Shown: in pieces, positions 1 to 11,123 of the stretch
How positions within the stretch are numbered: position 1 is the stretch's first letter
Layout of the letters: each line of letters starts with the position of its first letter
Assembly: GCA_951802425.1 (NCBI GenBank)
Contig: OX637795.1
Coordinates: 2,646,501-2,710,500 of the forward strand
Origin: Clavaria fumosa
Taxonomy: Eukaryota; Basidiomycota; Agaricomycetes; Agaricales; Clavariaceae
DNA: 64,000 nt
Direction: 5' to 3'
Notes under the pieces: model-generated
Seen by the model: only the letters and a program-made list of their open reading frames with translations
Database searches by the model: none
Told to the model about the DNA's origin: nothing
Position numbers and translations under genes: made by a program

Positions 1-1854
1 AGATAGCTGGACCACCGTCTGAGTGAGCGCTAATCCGGAATGGCGCTGAGCAGATCTTACCGTATCTTGAAAGAGCCACGAGGGACGTGTTGACTGCGAG
101 CGACAGTTCCATAGGCAACTCAGGAGGTACTACGCTTGTGATGATAAGAACACAATCCAGCAACAGCTTCGACTTTTTCAAGCCTCTTTCCACGCCTGTT
201 ATGGTAATAGTGAGAAGAGGCAAACGTCTAATGCAGTATTTGAACCACACGCACCTCTGACCCAGACGTACCAACTAGCAGCAATAGCGAAAATAAGCAG
301 GAACCCAATAAACAAGAACGACTCCATGTTATTGGCCGACACGCGCTCCGTAGAAAATATCATGGTGCGGACTAGTTGGCCTTGCGCCGTCCCAAAGCCC
401 GTGCGCAGCACGACCCCGAGACAGCCGCCGTCCGGCGTCCGGTAGGGCGTCTTGTACTGAGCTTGGAATTCAGGAGAGGGCGCACAACGTCACGAGATCA
501 GCGTGGGCAGTTTAGACATTCTAGCGCAAAAGGGGTACCGACCAGGAAGGCTTGCTTGGAGCACCTTCGTGCCACTAAACAAAACCGCGTTCTTGTGGAC
601 GCCATCAACGTCCAATTTGTCGGTTCCCTCCGCGAGCTGTGTTGACTCCTTGAGCAACGGGGTAGATTCTCCGGACAGCATGGCCTCGTTTGCGATGCAG
701 GTTCCCTCGATTAGCAGTATATCAGCAGGGATAGATGTTTCTGCTTGCTGGCGGACTGTATACGTGCGTAGTTCAGCGATCCTCTTGTTTCGCATCTGCA
801 CTAGGCGCGAGATCCTCACCTATAGACACTATATCCCCAGGTAACAACTGGTCCGTTTGCACAGCAACCCAGCTCGAGTCTCGGAGACATTGGATGGGAA
901 AAGGAGTAACGGACATTGTCCTGAACTCGGTCAAAGTGCGGACACGCTTCGAAATGCAAGGCAGCAAATGTGAGCATCACAAGCCACGTCGGGCGAAAAG
1001 AGCAGAGAGGAAAAGACATGCCTGGTACACAACGGTACATTCAAAGACGACGAGCATGAAGAGCGTAAAGAGGCTGTAGTACCAATATTCGTCCAAGCAC
1101 CACAGGACGACGCAGAACACCTGGAACACGAAGAACGGGGCGGCGACATGCTCCGCGAACAACTCGCCAAAGGACGGGATGGGGATGTTGAACTCGTTCT
1201 TGCCGTACGCGGAGAGCAGGCCGTCGACGGCGGAGGACGCGAGCGGTGTGGGGGGCATGAACGCGGACAGGGGCGGCCGGCTGGAGGACGGGTACGGCAG
1301 GCGAACGAAGTGGAGCGGGGAGATGGACGAGAGGATGTACGTGTCGCGCTGGTAGCTGAACGTGTAGGACGACGGGTCCGTGGGCGCCTTTTTCACGAGG
1401 GGGACGATTTCGCCGCGTCCGCGGTGCACGTGGGGTATGAGGCGGACGCAATCCGCAGCTTCGATGGAGGACGCCTTGGGCGGCCGTCAGAACGCGGGGC
1501 ACCCACGCGCGGAAAACAAAAATAGGCGGACATACCGTTCTTGTTGTCAGCCAGGCGCGGGCGGCAGAACTCCATCTGGTGACCAGAAAACTAAGGGCGT
1601 GACCAGCTCCCAGAGAGACACACGCCAGAAAGGTCCACTCCTCACTCTGCAACCATTGGTCATACTTTATGAAGTATGCATAGGCCAGCAATGGATAAAG
1701 GGATAGGAACGGGAGGGCATATATATGCGTGTACCAAGGAATGGACTTGCGTAAGCTAGCAGACGAAATTTCAGAGGATGTGATGACGACGTCAGGCCTG
1801 AGAGTCGTTTTCAGCGCAAAGCGAGCAGTACCAGCGTCGTGGATTGACTTACAT
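1..1854 (-). CDS. spf1: P5A-type ATPase Spf1, N-terminal half (runs off the left edge)
   Basis: ER P-type ATPase of the P5A family, which removes mislocalised transmembrane helices and supports ER ion and sterol homeostasis. Exons read from the sequence: 1854-1853, 1797-1536, 1474-1022, 946-820, 755-556, 456-255 and 195-61; phases agree throughout. Visible in order: two N-terminal membrane segments (around [18 protein letters not shown]), the P5 cytosolic stretch [10 protein letters not shown], the A-domain with [20 protein letters not shown], a helix around [20 protein letters not shown], and the P5A M4 motif [13 protein letters not shown] at about 130-90. The catalytic DKTGT lies outside the window. 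The start codon is inferred to be split by an intron (AT at 1854-1853, G at 1797). Introns 1021-947 and 555-457 use GC donors. Bases 1-60 are ambiguous: a 42-nt intron with a GTAAG donor, or read-through giving a peptide that resembles the family only as far as FRI. Confidence 0.93.
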
Positions 1855-2129
1855 TCTGAGCAGCCTTTTTTACAAGGGTTCAAGTTGAGATACGGTGACA
1901 AAGGAGCCAAAGCATTCCAGCACCAGCACACCCTCGTGATGTCGTGTCCTTTTGACGTCACGTGTTTGACACGGCCTTTTATTGAACAGACCTGAGCGAA
2001 TACTGTAGTGAGGATCTGGGTCACTTTTAATAATACTAGCTCGTTTATACCGAGTACACGAGAGAGTCTAAGACTGGCTTCACAACATTCGATCAAAGGG
2101 TAGATGTAAGCCGTGGTTAGTAGCTGAAA

Positions 2130-3127
2130 GTTACTACTGATGCAGTAAACACTGCAGCTCCCGCGCCTGATCGTAGGAGAAACGGTCTCGAAGTACGTGA
2201 ATGAGGACCAAGACATCGCATCGCAGTCGAGGGAAACGTGAACGTTGATAGTGACGACAGGACCGGACTGAACTGCTTTTGAAAGCGTTGACAGCTTCTT
2301 GGGTCGTACAAAGTCTTCAAATCCTGGAACGGCTCTCGCTTTCTCAATAAGAGAATCCTATTCCTCGGCTAGCCGACGATGCCGTTGCGAAGCCTCCTCG
2401 AGCGAGACTTGTTTATTGGATGGGGTGGGGTCGCTATCCCCGATGCCTGCCTTTCCCAAATCCTTGGAGACTCGTACAAGATCATCGGCCAACTTGAGTT
2501 GGACGTTCCGGAGCTCGTCCACTGGACCGCGCAAGTTCAACAGCTGTTCCCAAATGACAGAGCGCCCTTGTTCCAGCCACTCAAGAGCTGTCTCAAACTT
2601 GCCAGACTGAATTGCAGCAGCAGCAGCTTCGTTCGCGACTACTCCTCCGATATTGACAAGGGCCATGTGTCTATCGGATATAGCCTTCCCAGAGAATGCA
2701 AAACGAGAAAGGAGGTTGATTGCGGTGAAATACCCCTCCAACGAAGTGTCTAGATGATCTAGGGGGCTGCCTTGAATCGAACCAGGGGAGGTACAACCGA
2801 AGAGCTGGCGGAAAGTCGGAATTGCTCAATGGCCAACTTAATATCCGAAAGATCTCGCGAGTGGTCAAAGAGGCGCTGGAGCGAATTCCCGAGGTCGATG
2901 AGGCGACTGGGCTCTTCGGCACGGCTCCCAGGAGCGAGGTGCAAAGCATCCCTGAGACATGAGATGGCATAGTCAATGTCAAAAAGGTCTCCCGAGCTCT
3001 CAAAGCGGCGTAAATATGAATTGACAAGGCTGGCGAGACGAGGAGGCTTGTCGGCATGGCCCTTGCAGTAAAATACCCTTCCAAGGAGGTGTCCGGACGA
3101 TCTACACGCGTCAGACGAGCCTAGCAT
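2130..3127 (-). pseudogene. CHAT/TPR gene remnant, left end of the tandem array
   Basis: Debris of a large CHAT-domain protein with tetratricopeptide repeats, a family greatly expanded in mushroom-forming fungi; CHAT is a caspase-related peptidase fold. From 3127 downward come TPR-like repeats (LASLVNSYLRRFESSGDLFD, RLIDLGNSLQRLFDHSRDLS). After a frame change at about 2741 comes the linker ahead of CHAT (ALEWLEQGRSVIWEQLLNLR), then GFEDFVRPKKLSTL and GPVVTINVH, the usual entry to the CHAT domain. A TAG at about 2357 interrupts the frame where relatives have Trp (LAEE-stop-DSLIEK), and similarity stops near 2130, before the catalytic part. This copy extends furthest into CHAT; those at 6299, 19131 and 22804 begin at the TPR end. 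It is taken as the parent flank of the array. Confidence 0.8.
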
Positions 3128-3519
3128 GGGGCTGCGTTGAATTTAACTGCCAGGCGGTGTTGGCAAGGTGCTGGGATGCCAGGCAATATAGAGGGACACT
3201 GGACGGCGTGTGCAGATCTAGGTGGCGTGGATGGACACAGGGGGCGCCAGGGGTGTGGACGAGGAGCAAGCGGGGAGCAGGCAGCGCTACGAGGGTGTAG
3301 GGGGCGCCAGGTAGCAAGCAGCGTGGGAAGCGGGCAGGCTCGACGAAAGGAACAAGAGGGATTGATGAGAGGAAGCGAGGTCGATTGAAGCTGTGGCGAG
3401 CCAGCGAGGACAGTGATGACGAGGGGCGGGATGAGTCAGGCGGCCGCGGCCGCGGCCCGCCCGCCCGCCCGCCACTCAAAAAGGGGCAGTACGTGCAGAA
3501 GCAGATCTTTCTTCCTGCC
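3128..3519. other. GC-rich 5' flank shared by all four array units
   Basis: No supported gene. It holds a stretch with repeated ggcgcc boxes (about 3241-3310) and a GCGGCCGC-type purine-poor run at about 3440-3475, directly ahead of the F-box start. The same block precedes every F-box copy, so it probably carries the F-box promoter, possibly shared with the divergent CHAT debris. Confidence 0.6.
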
Positions 3520-5266
3520 ATGGCTATCCAAGAGTCTTCTTTACCATATGAGCTCTGGTGTCGGATCAGCACAATGGTGAGTTCTTGGCTGCGATGTTGT
3601 GTTCAACTGCTCAAGTTGCTCCATTGTAAAGATTACAATCTCCGACCTCTGCCATCTTCGCCTGGTTTCAAAACATATGTGCACCATTATCGAACCTGAA
3701 CTCTTTTTCAGAATTTCGATGAGCTTTCGGGATGCTGAAGATTCCCGAGGCCAAAACCAGATTAGTGCGCTGATCACAGGTCAATCCCCTGCACGTCATT
3801 ATGCCCAAGAACTTGAGATACACAATTTGGACGAGTCTTTCTCTCCGGGTCTCCCAATCGACTATAACCTGAAAAATCAATCGCAAGTATCTTTTCTGCC
3901 ATCATTGAGTGACTCTGAGGGCTGACAAGGTGTGTGCAGAACTTGGTCTCAATCAGATTTTAGGCGAGACATATGGAAAGCGATCTCAAACTTACAAAAC
4001 TTGACTTTGGTTATGTGAGCACTCACTTTATTTTGGTGGGCATTACTGACCTAGTCTCATAGGATGACAGTTGGTTCTGAACCGAACTGTGTCATTGACG
4101 ACATCATACAGTCTATTGCCTCCTTACCTTCTGTTTCCGACTTCAGCATCCGTTTCCGACCTGAATCTCGAGTCAACAATCCCGCCCCACCACTGAAATT
4201 CACAGAAATACTCCCACTATATATTCTACCAGCAAATCTTACAAGATTCACCATCTCCTGTCCATTTCCATATGAAGACCAAATCTGGGACTGGATATGC
4301 GATTCTATTGCCAAAAGCCCTGATCTCACACGCCTGGAGATAGAGAATTTTGGGAGTGGCAATCCGGAATTATACGGGCTCTCCAGGCCACTCAATAGAC
4401 TGTCAAACATCCAACACCTCTTCTTCGAACCCTGGTATATGCTGGGCTCGGTTAACTTTTCCTGTCTCCCATCTCTCACCTCTCTATGGTTGGGCCGGGA
4501 GGGAGGCACTGAAGCCCAGGCAGCACCAATCTGGCAAGATCTCATGCATGCGGGTGTCAAGTTGCTTTACTTAACATGCTGGCTAATGAGTGACAGTCTG
4601 TTGGAATATTTGGGGTCGTATCAAGGTCTTCGGGAACTGAGGCTGTCAAGTTCATGCCCAACAGACAAAAATGAATACTGTCACCTTGCTCGCCTCTTTT
4701 ATGAGAAGACACTTGCAAATCATGTACAGTCATTAAAAGTGCTTATGGTGAATGCTCGTTTTAAGACTGATTGGGTAAAAGAAACCACTGAACAATTTCA
4801 CATGTTAAAGAGCTGATCCCATCATCTCCAGGTCTTGACAACACGCAATATTATGTCGGTGCTAGCATGTACGAAGCTGAATGTACTCCGTACATCTATC
4901 ACAGCACACCCTGAAGAGGGCTCTGTGGTATGCATGGGGCAGCTCTCAAATTGTGCTTTAACTGAATTTTCAATTTCATTGTTGCTATAGTCCTTCCTTC
5001 TCCCAATCATTGCCAGTCACTTGCCATGTCTTCACACACTGAGGTTGAAAGGTACTTGCCCCGTCAGGTTTCTGCGCAACAAAAGGCGTAGGAAGACCCA
5101 TATGCTTCTTGTCAAGGGGGGCATCAAAGACGACATCATTAATTTCAAGCCTCTGCCTGGGACCAGCTATCCTAATATTGACTTTGAGGGGTCAGTATTT
5201 TGCATGTCAAGTGGAGGATATAGGGATACGGGGCGGGGTCCGGACCTTGCACGCTGGTGGTCATAA
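3520..5266 (+). CDS. F-box / leucine-rich protein, array copy 1 (six exons, 488 aa)
   Basis: Exons 3520-3576, 3632-3882, 3940-4014, 4063-4774, 4832-4927 and 4991-5266 join in phase to 489 codons. The N-terminus is an F-box split by intron 1: SLPYELWCRISTM, then ISDLCHLRLVSK. The F-box would bind Skp1 in an SCF ubiquitin ligase. The rest has loose leucine-rich segments (PDLTRLEIENFG, LTSLWLG, LRELRLSS), typical of fungal F-box proteins whose substrates are unknown. Intron 2 (3883-3939) has a GC donor (GCAAGT), a CTGAC branch point and a TGCAG acceptor, and removes an in-frame TGA. The start is ATG in the context CTGCCATGG. All junctions are predicted from sequence only; expression is not shown. 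Confidence 0.82.
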
Positions 5267-5491
5267 GCAGTGTGACAAGTGGTGCTTGGGGTAGGTGAAA
5301 TTCGGAGCACCCTGAGTGTACTGTACAGGACGATATTTTTCTCTCAAGGTAACAGAAAAATTAATCTTGTCCAACGGAATAAGCGACAGGGGAAACACAT
5401 TATATACTAAAGAACGACAACATAGCAACAACACAGAAAGAAAAAGTCCGTCCGAATGACCATCCATGTTCGCCCGCGCAGCTATCATCTA

Positions 5492-6298
5492 TCACAAACC
5501 CGCACACCAGATGGCCAGCCGCCCGCACATCTTCCTTCCTTTGGCGAGCACTTTGGCGGTCTCGATGGCCATGTCGTAGTCTGAGTCGTCCTTGAGCGAT
5601 ATCAGCATCCCATCCTCGTCTTTGAACTTGAGAGCAAGCTCTTCAAGGGTTCAGTCGAATTTTGACGTCACGAGGTCCACAAACTCGGCGAAAGGCATGT
5701 CGAACATGAGCGCCATACCGCGTACGTCGTTCCCGTAGTGCAGCTAGAGCAGAGGGGAAGAGGGAATCAGCCACCATCGAGATAAGAACTGATGGAGGGC
5801 CTCACCTTGACCATAATGGTGACGGTATCAGACGCGCTCGGGCTAAATTCGCTATAATATCCACTCTCTTCTTCATCTAGCTCGCTCGGCGGCCACCTCC
5901 GCGACCGGCTGGCCGACTGCGGAGTCTTGGGTGTTTTCGGTGTTCTCGGCGTCGAAGGCACCGTTCATCGTCTGCGTGATCGTGGGTCTGCGCCTCAGGG
6001 GCCTGCATCCTGGACAGAAGCGGAGCGAATCCTGAGCTTGCTCCGAAGAGGCAGAGGCGGCAATGACTCGGACACGGTATCGAAGACCGCCTCCGATATC
6101 CCGCTGAAGTCCAACTCGCCTGAGTCAGTTCTCGGTGACACAGCTGGCGACGGCTGCCTGATGGGCATAGGTGGAGTCGGTGCTGAGGACAACGCGGGAC
6201 GCCAGCACGATGGACTAGTCCCGTTGTTTTAGTCTGCCGCGGGACGCGCGTTCCAGGCCGCCTGGGTCCTGGCTTGCGGCGACGAGACCGGGCTGCTG
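5492..6298 (-). pseudogene. noxR 3'-end fragment, copy 1
   Basis: Near-identical copy of the last intron, PB1 exon and part of the Ser/Pro-rich exon of noxR (compare 47515-48393), without promoter or TPR region. In the PB1 exon the codon for Arg in FDRTLEEL is TGA (5653-5651), truncating the domain. The splice acceptor ahead of PB1 reads CTAG instead of CCAG. Similarity ends in TTCAGCC at about 6298, where sequence switches to CHAT/TPR debris. Non-coding homology extends left to about 5270 (the noxR 3' flank). Confidence 0.9.
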
Positions 6299-6905
6299 TT
6301 CAGCCTTGCCAAACGAGGGAGGAGGTTGATTGCGGTGAAATACCCTCCAACGAAGTGTCTAGATGATCTACAGATGCCAGTCGGGCCCAGCGTGGGGCTG
6401 CCTTGAATCGAACCAGGGGAGGTCCAACGGAGAGCCGGCAGAAAGTTGGAATTGCTCAATGGCCAACTTAATATCCGAAAGATCTCCCGAGTGGTCAAAG
6501 AGGCGGTGGAGCGAATTTCCGAGGTTGATAAGATGACTGGGCTTTTCAGCATGGCTCCCAGGAGCGAGGCGTAAAGCATCCTTGTGACATGAGATGACGT
6601 AGTCAATGTCAAAAAGGTCTCCCGAGCTCTCAAAGCAGCGTAAATATGAGTTTCCAAAGCTGGCGAGACGAGAAGCGGTGGTGGAGCGAATTTCCGAGGT
6701 TGATGAGATGACTGGGCTTTTCGGCATGGCTCCCAGGAGCGAGGCGTAAAGCATCCTTGTGACATGAGATGGCGTAGCCAATGTCAAAAAGGTCTCCCGA
6801 GCTCTCAAAGCGGCGTAAATATGAATTTCCAAGGCTGGCGAGACGAGTAGGCTTGTCGGCATGGCCCTTGTAGTAAAATACCCTTCCAAGGAAGTGTCCA
6901 GACGA
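6299..6905 (-). pseudogene. CHAT/TPR fragment, copy 2
   Basis: TPR-like repeats (RLASFGNSYLRCFESSGDLF, HLINLGNSLHRLFDHSGDLS) in shifting frames. One repeat is present twice, so a short internal duplication has occurred. No start codon or CHAT catalytic part is seen. It begins exactly at the noxR junction and ends ahead of the shared F-box flank (about 6921-7203). Confidence 0.75.
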
Positions 6906-7203
6906 TCTACACGCGTCAGACGGGCGCCAGGGGTGTGGACGAGGAGCAAGCGGGGAGCAGGCAGCGCTACGAGGGTGTAAGGGGCGCCAGGTAGCAAGCA
7001 ACGTGGGAAGCGGGCAGGCTCGACGAAAGGAACAAGAGGGATTGATGAGAGGAAGCGAGGTCGATTGAAGCTGTGGCGAGCCAGCGAGGACAGTGATGAC
7101 GAGGGGAGCGAGGTGGCGGGATGAGTCAGGCGGCCGCGGCCGCGGCCCGCCCGCCCGCCACTCAAACAGGCAGTACGTGCAGAAGCAGATCTTTCTTCCT
7201 GCC

Positions 7204-8096
7204 ATGGCTGTCCAAGACTCTTCTTTACCATATGAGCTCTGGTGTCAGATCAGCACAATGGTAAGTCCTTGGCTGAGATGTTGCATTCAACCGCTGAAGT
7301 TGCTACAATGTAAAGATTACATTCTCGGACCGCTGCCATCTTCGCCTCGTTTCAAAAAAACTGTGCTCCATTGTCGAACTTCAACTCTTTTCCAAAATTT
7401 CGATGAGCTTTCAGGATGCTGATGACTTCCGAGGCCGAGGCCGCATTAGGGCACTGATCACAGGTCAACCCCCTGCATGTCATCATGCCCGAGAACTTGT
7501 GATACACAAATTGTCCAAGCGTTCCGGAGCTGTCGAAACTGACTATACCCTGAAAAATCATTTGCAAGTGTCTTTTCGGCCATCATTGAGTGACTCTGAG
7601 GCCTGACAAAGTGTGTGCAGAACTTGGTCTCAATCAGATTTTAGGCGAGACATATGGAAAGCAATCTCCAACTTGCAAAACTTGACTTCGGTTTCGTGAG
7701 CGCTCACTTTATTCTGGTGGGCATTACTGACATACTCTCAAAGCATGATAGTTGGTTCTGAACCAAACTGTCATTGGTGACATCATACAGTCGATTGCCT
7801 CCTTACCCTCCGTTTCCGAATTCAGCATCTGTTTCCGACCTGATTTTCGAGTCAACAATCTCATGTCACCACTGAAATTCACAGAAATATTCCCACTATA
7901 TATTCTACCAGCAAATCTTACAAAATTCACCATCTCCTGTCCGTTTCCATATGAAGACCTAATCTGGGACTGGATATGCGATTCTATTGCCAGAAGCCCT
8001 GATCTCACGCACCTGAGGATAGAGAATTTTGGGAGTCATGATCCAGAATTATACGGGCTCTCCAGGCCACTCAATGGACCGTCAAATATCCAACAC
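7204..8096 (+). pseudogene. F-box copy 2, 5' part (split by element 1)
   Basis: Same exon plan as copy 1: ATG at 7204, exon 1 to 7260, exon 2 from 7316, the conserved GCAAGT...CTGAC...TGCAG intron at about 7568-7620, and exon 4 read until ATC CAA CAC at 8096. There the 5' LTR of element 1 begins. The target site AACAC (8092-8096) is repeated at 17222-17226. The remainder lies at 17222-18094. Confidence 0.88.
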
Positions 8097-8936
8097 TGTA
8101 AGGATAATCGAATTTCCTTACATAATTATTACCGTGAAGCGCCTGGCATTTAGCGCCCACAACCTAAGCGCTCGCTTTGAGCGCCTACTGGATTAAGCGC
8201 CCGTCTAGCGCGCTACTGCTTAGTAATAGGTCCGCGCTAATATGACTCTAAGCGCCCATATTAGCGCCGGTATTACTTAAGCATAATTGGTGCTTAGTAA
8301 AGCAAGGCTTGAGCGCCGCTCGCCCACGTGGAACATCAAGCCACGTGACTAATGGCTCGCACGGACCATAGAACACCCGTGCACCTATTGGACTTAACCT
8401 GTCCCTAATCGTGCCGAGGCCCGGCTAGGTATGGCACCTAGTCCGAGAAGCCCAAGTGTTAGGCACACCCAAAAAGGACAACTACCATAAGCGCCGGACC
8501 AGCGCTTATGCCTACACGTGACCGGACCGACTCCCTTGAAGTCCGGATCACAGGCAGTGACTATAACGAGGGAATTCCCACAGAGAGCTTCTGTGACTGA
8601 TGAAAGACCACACTAAGAAGGCACCCTGGTCTGTGCGCGCTGCGGACAGTCAGCAACCGCGCTTCTTAGGCACATGTTCCCGTGCCTTGTGATATAGAAG
8701 CAGTGTTGTACCGCATGGACCATGATAAGGAGATAAGGCCCATTAGTATAAGTAGTCAGTCGTTCAGTCGTCTAAAGTTCCCTCGTCTTCGACCTGGTCT
8801 ATACCCGACCAGCTCCTGTCTGTAGTAGAGACTCCCAGTAGTTGCCTATAGAATTCGTTACCCCCGACTTCGACTCCGAGCACCTGAGACTGAGTCGCGC
8901 CGCAACCCCAGTTGAGCTGGTGGCCGGTCGCTGACA
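8097..8936 (+). repeat. 5' LTR of element 1
   Basis: 840 bp, begins TGTAAGG and ends GCTGACA. The first 430 bp carry many AAGCGC/GAGCGC/TAGCGC boxes in both orientations, including a 9-bp stem CATAAGCGC (8486-8494) / GCGCTTATG (8502-8510). It presumably carries the element's promoter and polyadenylation signals. Confidence 0.95.
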
Positions 8937-11123
8937 AAAGGTCGAAGACCTCGCCGACGCACCGACCACGACGAAGTGGACGGCACTCGGGTTCCAGCTG
9001 AACGAGAAAGAGAAAGGTAAGTCCTCTAGTCGCAGCCTGAGAAACTGACGACGCGCAGGATAGAGGCGGCATGCGCAGATGCGCCGAAACAGGCAGCGAC
9101 CAACATGCGACGGCCAAGGACGGCTAGCGGGAAGATCGACGCGTGCTGTACACACCCGGACGACAACCGCCCCACTCTCGCCCCCGACTAACTTATGATT
9201 CCGGTTCACCCCAACCGAAGCGCCCACCGACCGCCGGCACGACTCGACTGCCATCGACATTCGACTGACGAAGCATCCGACCAACACAAGGACCTGGCCT
9301 CCCCGGCAGCGGAGGTTTCTAAGCTAAGTGTAGTAGGATTAGGAGGCGCGGACCTGGAAAGACCAGCCGCCCTCAAATTTTGTATCGTAATATACAGGCC
9401 AAGAACGGGGCCCTGTAGATAATTAAATTAGTAGAATTAAATTCTGTAGACCTCCCCGCCTTCTGCCTCCCTTGAGGTGCAAAGAAGGGGAGAAGGGATC
9501 ACTGGCCCCCTTAAGGGGTGGAGTTCCACCTGGACCACCGTTCGGACCCAGGCTATAAAAAGTTTAGTAGTACTATTCGAATAGTTCTTGGATAAAGAAA
9601 AATTCGAATATATTACTATACTACAATAGGAAACTGTGGATCGCGATTCCAGCCCATTGAGTATGTGTGCCCGATGGACGCAGGGTCCGGAACGCTCTTT
9701 GCGCCTTAGGCTTTTTTGCCGGGGCCAGGGTTGCAATCCTATAAAACCCAATGCATAGCTCCAGGGTGTTTCACACAGAAATTTGTGGAAGGCCAAGGGA
9801 AATGTCGGAGCTCGGCTCAGCCGGCTTAAACCGCCCGACCGCTTACCTAAGGCAAGGTGGAGCAGCGCCAAGAGAGCTGGGGTGTCTACCTCGGTCCCTC
9901 TTTCCTATCAAGGATAAAGCTTATAGTGGAGCCCCCTGAAAAGGGAGGTCATGGGACTTATCCACCCAACGAAATTCAGGACTTGGGTAAACCGAGACAA
10001 ATCCTGATCAAAGTCCACTATAAGATTTGAAGTGAAATAGTGACAGTTAGTCGCTAGCTTATCCGTGTAAGTGCGGCAGGTTCGCACCGAAAAGATAAGG
10101 AACTAGTGGCGCTGACGTAGCAGAGGCTTAGTTTCGACTATGCTGATCACTATCCGGATTAGTCTACTCTAGAGTTACCATGAAAATATGGTTCAGGGAT
10201 TAATCCCCCCTATAAAACTCTGGAGAGTAAACTGCTCTGTATGTGGAGACGAGCCCCACCGGCTCTCAGGGGTAATCTTACCCTGGGAAGCTGACCCCCG
10301 AAAGATAGTTATACCACCACCACACATGGACTAAAAATCACGGGACACACCGGGAGAACCACCTCCCACGGGACGATATCATTATCAATATTTAACGCAG
10401 GACCAACGCAATAGACGCCAGCAGGATGATACCCAGAGCTGACGTCCACTATGACGTTAAACTGGACGTCCGCAACGACGAGAAACTAGTGGGGGACCTA
10501 GTCCCGCGGACTGCTTAACTGCAGCTCGCACCCACACCCACCTTATATGAATACACCAGACAGCTCTACATAACGAATAAAACCTGCCCCCCGGCGATCG
10601 CGTTGAGCCTTGCTCCGCACCCACTTTTGTAAAGCCGCATTACAAAAGAAGATAAAAACGGAAAATCTCTTTGTCAGACCCTTTGTGGGCAATTTTCCTT
10701 TTTTGGAAGATTGTCTGCACGTAAAATCTTGCCCCGGGAAAGTTACCCTTTTCCCGAGAGAAGGCTATCCCCCATCAAGGGAAAGACAAGGAGCATTTTG
10801 CTCCTGCTCCCAGCTGAGACGCCGGCTAGGAGACAATAAATCAGGCGTCCTCCAATACATCGACTTTCGTCTGGAAACAGCGAAAGCCGTTGAAACGATC
10901 TGTGGTCAACTCCGAAAGGAGGCTCACGACCACCACACTCAAAATCACCTCTGGGAAGAGGAAGGTCCGTGGTTGGACTACTTCCCCGAGATACCCGAAA
11001 TCACGGTAGATCCTCCGTGCTCCCCACCGGATCATTTACATATAAAAGTCCCCGTCCGTGGTTCCTTGTGGATTGTAGATTCACAAGGACAAATAAACAT
11101 AGTCCCGGACCTAAGAAGCCAGG
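8937..11123 (+). other. Long 5' leader of element 1
   Basis: About 2.2 kb between the LTR and the gag ATG. No primer binding site of the usual TGG... type follows the LTR directly; the first bases form a small hairpin (AGGTC gaa GACCT), so self-priming is possible but unproven. From about 10610 to 11509 a frame is open for 299 codons. It has protein-like composition (AKAVETICGQLRKEAHDHH) but no ATG, and overlaps gag in another frame. The rest shows no supported gene. Confidence 0.55.

Noticed and set aside
1..60. A further spf1 exon boundary near the left edge
   Set aside because: Two readings are possible and the window ends before they can be told apart; not claimed.
1041..2216. 391-codon minus-strand ORF as a separate gene
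   Set aside because: It is a composite of spf1 exon 2, an intron and intergenic DNA; spf1 exon 3 is read in another frame.
3901..3930. In-frame TGA followed by CAA in all four F-box copies as programmed stop-codon readthrough
   Set aside because: A 57-nt GC-AG intron with branch point and acceptor removes it in frame, which is simpler.
6368..7231. 287-codon minus-strand ORF as an intact TPR gene
   Set aside because: It runs from the F-box flank through broken TPR repeats, is not conserved as a frame in the other units, and has no CHAT part.
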